Shown: positions 9,548-18,299 of the stretch, piece after piece
How positions within the stretch are numbered: the stretch's first letter is position 1
How the letters are laid out: each line of letters begins with the position of its first letter
From: Desulfocapsa sp.
GTDB taxonomy: Bacteria; Desulfobacterota; Desulfobulbia; Desulfobulbales; Desulfocapsaceae
Assembly: GCA_030145625.1 (NCBI GenBank)
Contig: JAQYVF010000024.1
Span: 1 to 55,089 of the forward strand
Length of the DNA stretch: 55,089 nt
Reading direction: 5' to 3'
Notes under the pieces: generated by a model
What the model was told of the DNA's origin: nothing
The model's input: the letters and a program-made list of their open reading frames with translations, nothing else
The model's database searches: none
Made by a program: the position numbers and the translations under genes

Positions 9548-10291
9548 TCAATCTGGATCATGCAGTCTTGATGCTATTCCACCATCGAGTCCTATGATAG
9601 CCCCATTGAGGAAAGAGGCGTTAGCTTCGGCAAGATAGAGTGCAGCTTGCGCTACTTCTTCTGGGGTGCCAATACAACCGCTTGGATGAAACTCGGCTAA
9701 TTGTTCGAGTCCAAGTGGATTGTTTTCGAATCCTTGTTTGAGCATAGGGGTAACAATTGCTGCCGGACAAATTGCGTTGACTTGTATACGGTCTCCTAAT
9801 TCCACTGCAAGTGATCGGGTCAACCCGATCAGAGCAGCTTTGCTGGTCGCATAGGCGGCAAAATTGGGTTTTGTGAGTAGGGCATGGATGCTGGCAATGT
9901 TTATTATCGACCCTTTAACCTTTTGCAGATCAGGCAATAGAGATTGGGATAGAAGGAAAGGGGCGATCAGGTTGGTGTCCATGGTGGTATGCCAGTCATC
10001 GCTTGTCAGTTGTTCAACCGGAGCCAATATCTGGGTGGCAGCGTTGTTTAATAATGCATCGAGACCGGAATTACCAAGTTCTGCTTGTACCTGTCTGATT
10101 TTTTCGTCGTGATAATCTGAGTCACGGCACAACTTTTTGAGTTCTATGGAAATATAGATGTAAGCCGTTGTTGCATTGGTGTTATCCTTGTCGGTGGCAA
10201 TGACCTTCCATCCTGCCTTTTGGAAACTGCTGCACAGTACCTGACCAATACCTCCATTTGCCCCTGTAATGAGTGCAGTATGTTTGCTCAC
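9548..10291 (-). CDS. short-chain dehydrogenase/reductase (classical SDR)
   Basis: A 247-aa NAD(P)-dependent oxidoreductase with all classical SDR residues: TGANGGIG cofactor loop (9-16), NNAA (82-85), catalytic Ser134 (NIASIHA), and YATSK with Tyr147 and Lys151. It starts with GTG and overlaps the upstream hydroxyacid dehydrogenase stop by 4 nt (GTGA), so the two are translationally coupled. Together with the neighbouring dehydrogenase and cytidylyltransferase it probably builds an unusual sugar acid or sugar alcohol for activation. FabG-type fatty-acid reduction is unlikely in this context but cannot be excluded. Confidence 0.87.
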   Translation of the reverse strand: MSKHTALITGANGGIGQVLCSSFQKAGWKVIATDKDNTNATTAYIYISIELKKLCRDSDYHDEKIRQVQAELGNSGLDALLNNAATQILAPVEQLTSDDWHTTMDTNLIAPFLLSQSLLPDLQKVKGSIINIASIHALLTKPNFAAYATSKAALIGLTRSLAVELGDRIQVNAICPAAIVTPMLKQGFENNPLGLEQLAEFHPSGCIGTPEEVAQAALYLAEANASFLNGAIIGLDGGIASRLHDPD

Positions 10292-11220
10292 GCTGGTACT
10301 CCAAGAGAATCAAATAGTTTTTGAATTGCGATGTGGCTGGTACGCTCAACGGCATCGGCAGTGTTGGATGAATTATGGGAACCAAATAGACAGTGAGGAT
10401 GCTCTCGTAGAGGTGAGTTCATGGGCAGAGGTTCAACTTCAAAAACATCTAAGGCTGCAGAGTACACCTTGCCTGTTTGTAGGGCATCGATGAGATCAGG
10501 CTCACAAATAATAGGGCCACGACCAACATTGACAATGCGTATATTAGGTTTTACGGAGTTCAACACATTGGCATTGATCATATGTTTGCTGGTGTCGGTC
10601 AGAGAACAGGTAATAACTATAAAGTCTGATTCTTGGATATGGTCTGGCCAAGTAGCCATGGTAACTGACAGTTCTGGTGTGGGCTGTGCAATTGGGTCGT
10701 AAGCGATAACATTCATCTCAGCAGCTAGGAGTCGTTTTGCTGTGGCTTTGCCGATATCTCCAAAACCAATAAGAGCTGCAGTTTTTCCGCTTAGGGACAT
10801 GCCACGTGGTTTCGGCCAGTTCCCTTTCCTTACTTCCCTGTCAATTTCAAAGGTTTCACGCGCCAGAGCCGTAACATAACTCATTGCGATATCGGCGACT
10901 TCATTACCAAACATGTTGGGTGTGTTTGTGATAGGGATTTCAAGTTCTTTGCATGCGCTAAAGTCAACATTGTCAACCCCGATACCCCATTTAACTGCTG
11001 CTTTGAGTAGACCGTTTTTGCCAGCGCTAAAGACCTCACGGGTGGCAGGATCATCTCCAATTATCCATCCGTCATGGTGTGGGACAAGTTGGATGAGTTC
11101 TTCGACAGAGAGAGTTTGTATTACCTGCGGAGTGGTCAACTCAATATCGTGTTGATCAAAGAGGGGACGGAAACGGTCGATCATTCCCAACATCGGTGGA
11201 CAGGTCACTAAAATTTTCAT
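10288..11220 (-). CDS. D-isomer-specific 2-hydroxyacid dehydrogenase (phosphoglycerate dehydrogenase-like)
   Basis: A 310-aa NAD-dependent dehydrogenase of the SerA/GyaR group without the C-terminal ACT domain of true SerA. The NAD loop is ALIGFGDIGKA (GFGDIG at 152-157). The catalytic region shows VNVGRGPII, DVFEVEPLP and the terminal His in FGSHNSSNT. The ATG at 11220 overlaps the TGA of the cytidylyltransferase gene by 4 nt (ATGA). A longer frame to 11277 would run inside the previous gene and is rejected. Its coupling to an NeuA-like enzyme and an SDR suggests it oxidises or reduces a 2-hydroxy/2-keto sugar-acid precursor rather than serving serine synthesis. Confidence 0.85.
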   Translation of the reverse strand: MKILVTCPPMLGMIDRFRPLFDQHDIELTTPQVIQTLSVEELIQLVPHHDGWIIGDDPATREVFSAGKNGLLKAAVKWGIGVDNVDFSACKELEIPITNTPNMFGNEVADIAMSYVTALARETFEIDREVRKGNWPKPRGMSLSGKTAALIGFGDIGKATAKRLLAAEMNVIAYDPIAQPTPELSVTMATWPDHIQESDFIVITCSLTDTSKHMINANVLNSVKPNIRIVNVGRGPIICEPDLIDALQTGKVYSAALDVFEVEPLPMNSPLREHPHCLFGSHNSSNTADAVERTSHIAIQKLFDSLGVPA

Positions 11221-11924
11221 TTTGTTTTTCCTTGTTGTGCCAGCAGGTAACGGGCAGCAATGGAAGCAAAGTCCCAATCATCTTGGTTGTCAATGTCAAT
11301 CGACTCAAAAGGTGGCTCGACAAACAACATCGGTTGTTTACCGATACGTGCATTTGTTTTGCTGAAACTGTCTCGAGTAAAGATATAGAGATTGGAATTC
11401 TCCTCAAACCATGGCTCCAAGTCTTGAGTGCGAATAAGGTTGTCTGGGTCATGATTTATGGCGCTGCCGTCAGCCCGGTAGAAACGTGTCTGTATTTTAT
11501 TGACGGTAAAAAGTGAGTCAGCTTTACCCTCGGTCTGTGCACCAATGAATTTTTTTAGTGCATTACGAATGGTATTGGCACTTAACAGGGGGTTGGTTGT
11601 GTGGGTCATCAGGTAGATATCCGCATCAATGTTAGCCAGATCATTCGCCAGTATCAGGTTCATGGAAACGAGATCACCGCAGATCTCAGGTTCACGGTCA
11701 CGAATTGTAATATGGTCGCTATCCGTCAGCTCATTGTGGGCCAGGATGTCCCTTGCATCGGTATTTATAATAATCTGGTCGATTTCCTCTACTTTCAGCA
11801 AGGTGTCCAGTATCCAGCGGAAGAGGGGCTTTCCATTGAATTCGCGGAAGTTTTTCCCTTTTACCCTTTCACTGTTTGCCTTCATTGGTAATAGTGCGAC
11901 AATTTTTTTGCCATTCACTGCCAT
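11217..11924 (-). CDS. acylneuraminate cytidylyltransferase-like enzyme (CMP-sugar synthetase)
   Basis: A 235-aa member of the NeuA/KdsB nucleotidyltransferase superfamily that activates a sugar acid with CTP. The CTP-binding motif LLPMKANSERVKGKN (11-25) matches the family pattern, and IIINTDARDI and LMTHTTNPLL are also typical. A good Shine-Dalgarno (AGGAGA) precedes the ATG. It is the first gene of a coupled trio (CMP-transferase, 2-hydroxyacid dehydrogenase, SDR) with 4-nt overlaps. No NeuB/NeuC-type condensing synthase is seen in the window, so the substrate need not be a sialic acid. Confidence 0.85.
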   Translation of the reverse strand: MAVNGKKIVALLPMKANSERVKGKNFREFNGKPLFRWILDTLLKVEEIDQIIINTDARDILAHNELTDSDHITIRDREPEICGDLVSMNLILANDLANIDADIYLMTHTTNPLLSANTIRNALKKFIGAQTEGKADSLFTVNKIQTRFYRADGSAINHDPDNLIRTQDLEPWFEENSNLYIFTRDSFSKTNARIGKQPMLFVEPPFESIDIDNQDDWDFASIAARYLLAQQGKTK

Positions 11925-11945
11925 TAGAGCGTCTCCTGGTGCGTA

Positions 11946-12824
11946 TTATTTGGGATAAAAATATTCTTCTCTGAGTTGTGATGACAGCTTTTGAATTTCA
12001 TTGTTTCCACGATAGCTGCCCCAGTATTGCATCAATCGAAAAATCAGTATCTCACCGACTCGTCCCCACAATATTTTCTCTTTCAGCGCTGCACCGGTAT
12101 CGATGAGGACGGCACTGCTATAGAATCGAAGAAAATCTGAAAACCGAATAAAGACTTCCGGCATTATCTCTCTAAGGGCAACAGCTTCTCTCTGATAACG
12201 CATTCGTACCTGATGCCATGATTCATTGTGGAGATGGTAAACGGGTGCTTCAGCTACATATGCCAGTTGATATTTTTTATTTATTAAACGGCTACCTAAA
12301 TCCATATCCTCAAGGCCTGTCAAGCTCTCGTTAAAGGGGTGCTGTTCCCATATTTCTTTTTTTAGGGCTGCGTTGGCGTTGTTGCAAAAGAAGCCATCTT
12401 GAGGAATAGCACTGGATTTTGGATAATATTTCTTAAAAATTTGACGCTCGCTGAATCTGCTTGTCTCGTTACCAACCTGACGGCCATAACTATAGGCAAT
12501 GTTTTTATCCTTTAGTGGTTTTACCAGTTGTTCGAGCCAAGTGTCATTTTTGGGGATACAATGGCCGCTGATAAAGACTAAATACTTGCCAGAAGCTGCA
12601 TCGCAACCATAATTAATAGATCTTCCAAATGTAAATTCATTTTTATCTATATTGATGATTTGAGTTTTGAGTTTTCTTGCAATAGAGAGTGTTTCGTCCG
12701 TAGAGCCCGAGTCAACAATTATAATTTCATATGAAATATCAATTTGTTGCTCGGCAATCTTTTGCAATAGTTGTGACAGATGCCTTGCTTCGTTATAGGT
12801 TCTTATTATTATGCTTGCGTCCAT
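11946..12824 (-). CDS. family-2 glycosyltransferase, rhamnosyltransferase-like
   Basis: A 292-aa GT-A enzyme. Motifs are DASIIIRTYNEA at the N-terminus, VDSGSTDET (37-45), SGHCIP (86-91) where other GT2s have DxD, and LEDMDLG (171-177), the ED base motif. The segment NNANAALKKEIW is common in O-antigen rhamnosyltransferases. No clear membrane span. It ends 21 bp before the NeuA-like gene on the same transcript. The sugar it transfers cannot be read from the sequence. Confidence 0.83.
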   Translation of the reverse strand: MDASIIIRTYNEARHLSQLLQKIAEQQIDISYEIIIVDSGSTDETLSIARKLKTQIINIDKNEFTFGRSINYGCDAASGKYLVFISGHCIPKNDTWLEQLVKPLKDKNIAYSYGRQVGNETSRFSERQIFKKYYPKSSAIPQDGFFCNNANAALKKEIWEQHPFNESLTGLEDMDLGSRLINKKYQLAYVAEAPVYHLHNESWHQVRMRYQREAVALREIMPEVFIRFSDFLRFYSSAVLIDTGAALKEKILWGRVGEILIFRLMQYWGSYRGNNEIQKLSSQLREEYFYPK

Positions 12825-12835
12825 TATGAAACGAC

Positions 12836-13609
12836 TTAAAATCGTACTTTCGGTTCAAATGACAGGCTGAATTTGGGGGAAAGCCTTTCATAAAGAAGCT
12901 CAATTTCTTCTTTAAATACACCATTAAGCTCAAACATGTCCCAATGGGTGGGAACCACCATTTTCGCACCAATTTCTTCTGCAAATTGGAATGCTTCTCT
13001 TATTGACATGTTCCCAATGATATCTCGACGATCAAGAAAGTAGTTTCTTTCGTTAACAGGCAGAAAGGCTATGTCAATTTCGCCAAAATTTTTAACACTA
13101 TTTATGACTTCTTCGTCTACTGAAGTGTCACCTGCATGATAGAGAGTAAGATGCCTAAGTTGTATAACGTAACCTAACCATCGAGATCTTCCTTGGTGAC
13201 CCCGCTCTATTTTAGGGTGTGCTGATGGTACTGGGAATACCTGCCAATCCGTATTAAGTTGTAAGGAAACACCGCATTCGGCCGTGAATATTCGGTTAGC
13301 GTTGATTCCTGCTTCTTTTAGTATGGTTACAACGTTGGGTGGACCAATAAACCTGCAATTTTTGCTTGCTGTTGAAATCGGTAGTAACGTATCTATATCA
13401 CAATGGTCGCGATGTTCATGTGTGACTATTACCCAATCTGCATCGCTTACATCTGATGGTTGTATTGGAATCGGTAGGAGTCGAGCGAGTTCAGCAGATT
13501 CTTTTTCTTGTACAGAGTTTGATAAATAGGGATCAAATAAAATTTTTGTACCAGCAGTCTCGAAAAGAAATCCAGTTTGACCTAAAAATTTTATTCTTAG
13601 AGAGTTCAT
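12836..13609 (-). CDS. metallo-beta-lactamase-fold hydrolase, UlaG-like
   Basis: A 257-aa MBL-fold protein. The metal motif THEHRDHCD (63-71) is the HxHxDH signature. Further ligands are SAHP, YHAGDTS and the C-terminal PTHWDMF. The last segment, with the preceding NMSIREAFQFAEE stretch, resembles L-ascorbate-6-phosphate lactonase UlaG more than RNase- or lactamase-type MBLs. It lies between two glycosyltransferase genes with 11 and 41 bp gaps, so it belongs to the glycan operon. It may hydrolyse a phospho-lactone or cyclic intermediate of the unusual sugar; that is inference. Confidence 0.8.
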   Translation of the reverse strand: MNSLRIKFLGQTGFLFETAGTKILFDPYLSNSVQEKESAELARLLPIPIQPSDVSDADWVIVTHEHRDHCDIDTLLPISTASKNCRFIGPPNVVTILKEAGINANRIFTAECGVSLQLNTDWQVFPVPSAHPKIERGHQGRSRWLGYVIQLRHLTLYHAGDTSVDEEVINSVKNFGEIDIAFLPVNERNYFLDRRDIIGNMSIREAFQFAEEIGAKMVVPTHWDMFELNGVFKEEIELLYERLSPKFSLSFEPKVRF

Positions 13610-13650
13610 TTTTAATAAGCCATTATGTTAAGTCAAGTTGTTGTCGGGAA

Positions 13651-15840
13651 TTATTCAGTTTTTTTTAATTGGTTGGCCGTATTTATTAAAAGATTCTGGA
13701 AAGTGTTTTTCATGATTGATTCATTGAGGTGCTGTAGAGCGTATTGTTGTGCAAGTGCTCCCAAATGAGCGCTTTTTTCTGGATCATTGAAAATTTCTCG
13801 GATTTTTTTTGTTAAAATTTCATGGTGTTGCGTTGTTACTGTGTAAGCCCACTTGCCGTTATAAATATATTCTATTGTTGCAGACTCTAGGGGGCCATAA
13901 GCAAGAATAGGGACACCAGATGCCATTATCTCAGGAAGTTTATTCGCTAGTGAATAACGAATATAATTAAGACTGTTGTTATCAAAGTTTGCAGCAATAA
14001 TAAGTAAATCGGCTTCTCTTAATCGTTGGTTGTAGTCATCATCTGGAGTGAAAAAAGATATGGATACTTTTTTTATTTTTCTAAATTGATGCGTGTTCTG
14101 TTTAAATCGTGAATGGGTGAAAATTTCGAGAGTTATGGGAAGTTCATTCTGGAGTTCTTTGACAGCTAAAGCAATATCTAAAAGACTCTGCAGTTGCATG
14201 TCTGGAGTTATAGAGCCGCAATAACGAATTACAAAGTTTGGTCTCACTTTTGTTGTTGGTATGTTGTTGCTACCTGATTCCTTAATCTCATGAGATTCGA
14301 TAAAATTACTAATAGGATGAAAAAAGGAGTTAAATCGTTGTGCAAAAGCTATTGACATTTTTGTACTTATTGACAAGTTCAGATCGGCTTTGTCAAATAA
14401 CCTGCATAGAATAGGTATAATTATAGAGTAGCTGGCTGGGTTTGTACCTAAAATCTTTTGGGGCCAGTCATCCATAATGTGTGTTACTAGAGGTATTTTA
14501 AGTTCCGTGATAAGATTTTGTATAAAGAGCAATAATTGAATGTCATCAGTAAGACGGAAATAGATAAGGTCGGGTTGAAAAGTTAATATGTTTTGCTTTA
14601 TGGTATGATGTGATGTTGATCTTGGATTAAAATAGATGTTAGTGTTGCAGTATTCTCTGTTAGATTTTTTACCAATATGTAATTGTGCCAAATGTGACTT
14701 GGGCCATTTTGTAAACAATTTGCTCATTAAGGCCCCTGTCGCAGAATCTTTTCCCAGTGGAGTGCTTGATACAATTAAGACCTTTGGTGTTGTAGTGATT
14801 TTATTGGTTGTGAATGGATCAGATAGGAGATCTTTCTGGTGGAAGTCAACCGCAATATGAGGTGTTGGCTTTCTGTTTTTAATACAGACTGGGATGTTAA
14901 TAAGTGTTTGTGATTGGGCGGAATATTGCAGATTGGATTGATTTGTAAAAAAATCATCATAGTTTTTTCTATCAAATACTTCGAGGTTGCCCCCTTTAGT
15001 TGCATTTATAATGGAGACTCCATTCTCTGTTGTGATTTTTTTTGCTTCTAAGTACGCTTTCTCCATTGTCTCGACATGGGGATTGTGCCATCTGTACCCT
15101 TTACCAAAATAGGATGAAGAAAAATGATTTGGGTCATCCTCATCCATGTCTAATACCTCTATATTGTATTCATTTTGTCTTGTCGTTGAGTTGGGAATAG
15201 TGTATGAGTGGTCTACGCCAATAAGTATAATTTCCTTAAAACCAAAGAAATATGCCAACTGCATGCAGGTAAAAGTGACAGTTCCTCCCGTATAGGTTAC
15301 GTCTGCAGCATCGGTAGAGAAATCAAACCCATGTGGGTAACTTTTTCTCGGCAAGTGATTGAGGAAGATTGTGTCGGGGGCTTCACGAAGGCAATATGAA
15401 AGATATACAGGGAATAATTTTATAACCCCCGTCAGTTGGTTAATTTGTTCAGCTCGATCTTCTGCCACGAGATGATCTTCAACCACGTAAAAGGTAGGGC
15501 GAAAAGAGCCTATATCACCTTTTAAGAAAATACCATTAACGCCAAAAGTTATTTCGTTCTTCAGCATTGATAAGTCAGTACTATTCAAGCTTGGGCCGTT
15601 TCCAATTATAAAACATCTCTTATGACCGCTGAATTGAGTTTTTAGATTTTTTAAAAGTGGTTTATAGATGGATTCTAATTTGTTATTGTGGACATCATTG
15701 ACGATTTTAATGCCTGCGAGTTTCTCGCGCCTTGAATATTTTGTGGTGGGTAAACAAATATCGCAAGGGCAAGGATGTCTTTTTATGTGTCGATTAAACT
15801 TGTCTATGTTATTTGTTATTTTTGAAAAAATATTTAACAT
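13651..15840 (-). CDS. two-domain protein: MptE-like/DUF115 domain fused to GT4 glycosyltransferase
   Basis: A 729-aa fusion. The N-terminal part (about 45-300) has RCFIIGNGPSLN (75-86), IGVDHSY (207-213) and KGGNLEVFDR, the same pattern as the stand-alone protein at 7697-8506. The C-terminal part (about 352-729) starts with TPKVLIVSSTPLG and contains ADLLIIAA, LPEIMASGVPILAYGP and a terminal helix, all typical of GT-B family 4 enzymes. I use the ATG at 15840, which overlaps the upstream methyltransferase by 32 nt; a TTG at 15885 is also open. It probably carries out two successive transfers on one acceptor. Sequence is markedly AT-rich. Confidence 0.78.
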   Translation of the reverse strand: MLNIFSKITNNIDKFNRHIKRHPCPCDICLPTTKYSRREKLAGIKIVNDVHNNKLESIYKPLLKNLKTQFSGHKRCFIIGNGPSLNSTDLSMLKNEITFGVNGIFLKGDIGSFRPTFYVVEDHLVAEDRAEQINQLTGVIKLFPVYLSYCLREAPDTIFLNHLPRKSYPHGFDFSTDAADVTYTGGTVTFTCMQLAYFFGFKEIILIGVDHSYTIPNSTTRQNEYNIEVLDMDEDDPNHFSSSYFGKGYRWHNPHVETMEKAYLEAKKITTENGVSIINATKGGNLEVFDRKNYDDFFTNQSNLQYSAQSQTLINIPVCIKNRKPTPHIAVDFHQKDLLSDPFTTNKITTTPKVLIVSSTPLGKDSATGALMSKLFTKWPKSHLAQLHIGKKSNREYCNTNIYFNPRSTSHHTIKQNILTFQPDLIYFRLTDDIQLLLFIQNLITELKIPLVTHIMDDWPQKILGTNPASYSIIIPILCRLFDKADLNLSISTKMSIAFAQRFNSFFHPISNFIESHEIKESGSNNIPTTKVRPNFVIRYCGSITPDMQLQSLLDIALAVKELQNELPITLEIFTHSRFKQNTHQFRKIKKVSISFFTPDDDYNQRLREADLLIIAANFDNNSLNYIRYSLANKLPEIMASGVPILAYGPLESATIEYIYNGKWAYTVTTQHHEILTKKIREIFNDPEKSAHLGALAQQYALQHLNESIMKNTFQNLLINTANQLKKTE

Positions 15841-16978
15841 TTTTGTACCATCTAAAGGGAAAAAATGAGAGTGATTTGTCGACAACTGACTTTACATATT
15901 GCAAGTCTCTCTTGATTTTTTTAATTTCAATGTTTTGATCTGTTAGTAATGCTGGCATTCCTGAATAATATAATAGGTTTCTTTCAAGGTCTTGTAGGTA
16001 CTGAATAACATTTTTAGCATTTTCGGTAGTGTCTATGCTTTGCTCACCTAGTAAATAGACGCTTTCAACTTCTTCGTTGCCCCAAAGTAACCCAAAACCA
16101 TTACAGTTTAAGGTATTGGTGAGAGAGGATAGATTGTAGTTGTAAATGTGAGAAAATGTAAAATATTTTAGATAGTCACAACTGTAAGTATACCGATATC
16201 TCAAGCTAAATATACCTGGAACTTCAATATATATAAGTGAATGTTTTTCTATGAAGTTTTTAATTTTTTGAAGTTCCAGGTGTGGTTCTAATAAATGTTC
16301 AAATACATGGCTCATTATTACCACATCGAATGGTCCAGATGATGAAGCTATGTCATGGAGGTCACCTTCTATGATTTTTACGTCAAGGTCTTCAGGATCG
16401 AAGCATTTAATGTAATCCTTACTATATTCAAGGCCGATTCCGACTGCTTTGTAATCTTCAGCAATAGCTTCTCTGATAAACTCTTTGATAACGTTACCGT
16501 TGCCACACCCAATCTCAAGAACTTTGATCTGATCACCATCGAACCATTTTCTTAAAAGTCTGTAAATTTTTTTCCCTTGGCCCTTTTTGTATAGATTTTT
16601 TTGGGGGGAAGGGGGAGTCCCAAAATGCATAAGATGGTAAAAATCTTTATAAAATGGTCTCAGGGAGTCAGGGGAAAGAACAGGGCTAGCGTAAATAAGA
16701 CCACATTTTTCACAAACATATGAGTCGATTGAGAGATTGAATCGATCAATATTCGCTATTTGGGTTGATAGCCTTGACCCGCAAGCACAAGCCTTCTTTT
16801 TGATAAATTTAATTGCTCCTGTTTCTACTGCCTTCTTGAAGTTTGTGAGGCTCTGGCGCTGAAGATCGTTGAGTGTCCAGGGAGTCTCAAGCGTGCCAAA
16901 ATGTCCTGTCAAACGCCACAAACCATTTTTGTCCAATTTGGGGTTCAACTCTATCTTATTATGCCCACTTTCATTCAT
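15809..16978 (-). CDS. class I methyltransferase with N-terminal zinc-ribbon-like cysteines
   Basis: A 389-aa protein. Cysteines 64/66 (ACACGSR) and 89/92 (CEKCG) form a probable zinc site. The SAM domain follows with VLEIGCGNG (153-161), FDVVIMSHVFEHL and a long C-terminal region. This zinc-plus-SAM design is known from C-methyltransferases of deoxysugar pathways and from chain-terminating methyltransferases. The ATG at 16978 is chosen over a longer frame because it has AAGGA about 8 nt upstream and overlaps the exporter ATPase stop by 8 nt (ATGAATGA). Position directly after the Wzt-like gene suggests a role near chain-length control or export, as for terminal methylation in ABC-dependent O-antigens. 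Confidence 0.82.
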   Translation of the reverse strand: MNESGHNKIELNPKLDKNGLWRLTGHFGTLETPWTLNDLQRQSLTNFKKAVETGAIKFIKKKACACGSRLSTQIANIDRFNLSIDSYVCEKCGLIYASPVLSPDSLRPFYKDFYHLMHFGTPPSPQKNLYKKGQGKKIYRLLRKWFDGDQIKVLEIGCGNGNVIKEFIREAIAEDYKAVGIGLEYSKDYIKCFDPEDLDVKIIEGDLHDIASSSGPFDVVIMSHVFEHLLEPHLELQKIKNFIEKHSLIYIEVPGIFSLRYRYTYSCDYLKYFTFSHIYNYNLSSLTNTLNCNGFGLLWGNEEVESVYLLGEQSIDTTENAKNVIQYLQDLERNLLYYSGMPALLTDQNIEIKKIKRDLQYVKSVVDKSLSFFPFRWYKNVKYFFKNNK

Positions 16979-18293
16979 TAAATTTTCCTTTTTCAGGAGA
17001 AGATGGCAAAGCTTGGTAAGCAGTGTCGAGTTGTGTGGTTGTCCACAGGATATCCTGAATAACAAATCCTGGTCTTCTTTGTACGTATGCAGGACCTGAT
17101 TTCTCTCGTGATTCTGAAATAGAAAAACCTACTGTGTCTGTCAACCGATCGTAAACATAGCCATAAGGAACTCCTAACGCAAAAATTAACGTATATTCCC
17201 CTTCGTTTAGGATATTTGTTGGTAGTTTGAAATTTGTCATATAACTACCGGGAGCTCTTTCTAGATACAGCTCTCGGTTGACATCACAATCTCCAGTTGA
17301 AACTATAATTCTGTCTTCAATATCAACAATATGGCAAACAATGTGGACGTTCTCAAGTGGTGTGTTAATGTCGTATACAATATTCACATGGCAGGACTCA
17401 TTTCTCTTAAAATGATTTTTACTTTTTAAGTCTTTGCCCAATAGTACGATTGATCTTAGATGCATACCTTTATGGGGAGCTGGTCCTCGATCATTTAATG
17501 TTGATCTTAAATCCTCACTCGCTAAATATTGATCTATTATTTTAATTTTTTCACCATGCGCAATGAGTTTCCCCTTTTCAAGGAGAACAACATGATCGCA
17601 AAGTCTTCGGATGGCGTCCATTTTGTGACTTACAAAAAAAATAGTTTTTCCTTCTTTGGAAACATTTTTCATTTTTCCCAAGCATTTTTTTTGAAAGGCG
17701 GCATCCCCTACGGCTAACACTTCATCAACGAGAAGAATTTCAGGTTCAAGGTGGGCAGCAACTGCAAAAGCTAAGCGAACATACATTCCAGAAGAATAAC
17801 GTTTGACAGGGGTATCAAGAAACTTTTCAACCTCGGCAAAATCAACTATTTCGTCAAATTTTCTTTTGATCTCCACACGGCCCATGCCAAGGATGGCACC
17901 ATTCAAAAAGATGTTTTCTCGCCCAGTCAGTTCAGGGTGGAAACCTGTCCCCACCTCCAGTAGGCTGGCCACTCTGCCATTGATAGTAATGCGCCCGGTT
18001 GTTGGTTCGGTGATTCGGCTAAGAACCTTCAGTAGAGTTGATTTGCCAGCACCATTTCTGCCGATAATTCCTACCCTGTCACCTTGTTTGATCTCCAGGT
18101 TAATATCTTTTAGTGCCCAGAATTCCTCAAGATTGGTTTCCTCTTTATTGGGCGATAACGGGTGACGTAATCTCTGACCTATCCCTCTTAATTTATGGGC
18201 CATCACGTCACGCAGGGCAGTGTATTTTTCCTCTCTTTGGTGGCCGATCACATATTTTTTGGAAAGGTTTTCTATTTTAATGACTGTTGACAT
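16971..18293 (-). CDS. wzt: polysaccharide ABC exporter ATP-binding protein, Wzt/TagH-like with C-terminal substrate domain
   Basis: A 440-aa ATPase of the Wzm-Wzt/TagGH exporter class. Walker A GRNGAGKST (78-86), signature RYSSGMYVRLAF (164-175) and Walker B ILLVDE (185-190) are intact. The insertion before Walker A and the GTGFHPELTGREN segment are typical of polysaccharide exporters. Residues beyond about 260 form an extra beta domain like Wzt-C of E. coli O8/O9a, which recognises the modified non-reducing end of the glycan. That fits the two methyltransferases in this operon. It powers translocation of lipid-linked polymer across the inner membrane with the permease encoded 6 bp upstream. 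Confidence 0.93.
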   Translation of the reverse strand: MSTVIKIENLSKKYVIGHQREEKYTALRDVMAHKLRGIGQRLRHPLSPNKEETNLEEFWALKDINLEIKQGDRVGIIGRNGAGKSTLLKVLSRITEPTTGRITINGRVASLLEVGTGFHPELTGRENIFLNGAILGMGRVEIKRKFDEIVDFAEVEKFLDTPVKRYSSGMYVRLAFAVAAHLEPEILLVDEVLAVGDAAFQKKCLGKMKNVSKEGKTIFFVSHKMDAIRRLCDHVVLLEKGKLIAHGEKIKIIDQYLASEDLRSTLNDRGPAPHKGMHLRSIVLLGKDLKSKNHFKRNESCHVNIVYDINTPLENVHIVCHIVDIEDRIIVSTGDCDVNRELYLERAPGSYMTNFKLPTNILNEGEYTLIFALGVPYGYVYDRLTDTVGFSISESREKSGPAYVQRRPGFVIQDILWTTTQLDTAYQALPSSPEKGKFNE

Positions 18294-18299
18294 CGCGGA

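Noticed and set aside
10288-11220. Serine biosynthesis SerA
   Set aside because: It lacks the C-terminal ACT domain, is only 310 aa, and is coupled to sugar-activation genes.
11217-11924. Full sialic, pseudaminic or legionaminic acid pathway
   Set aside because: Only the CMP-transferase step is seen; no NeuB-type synthase, PseB/PseC or LegB genes are present in the window.
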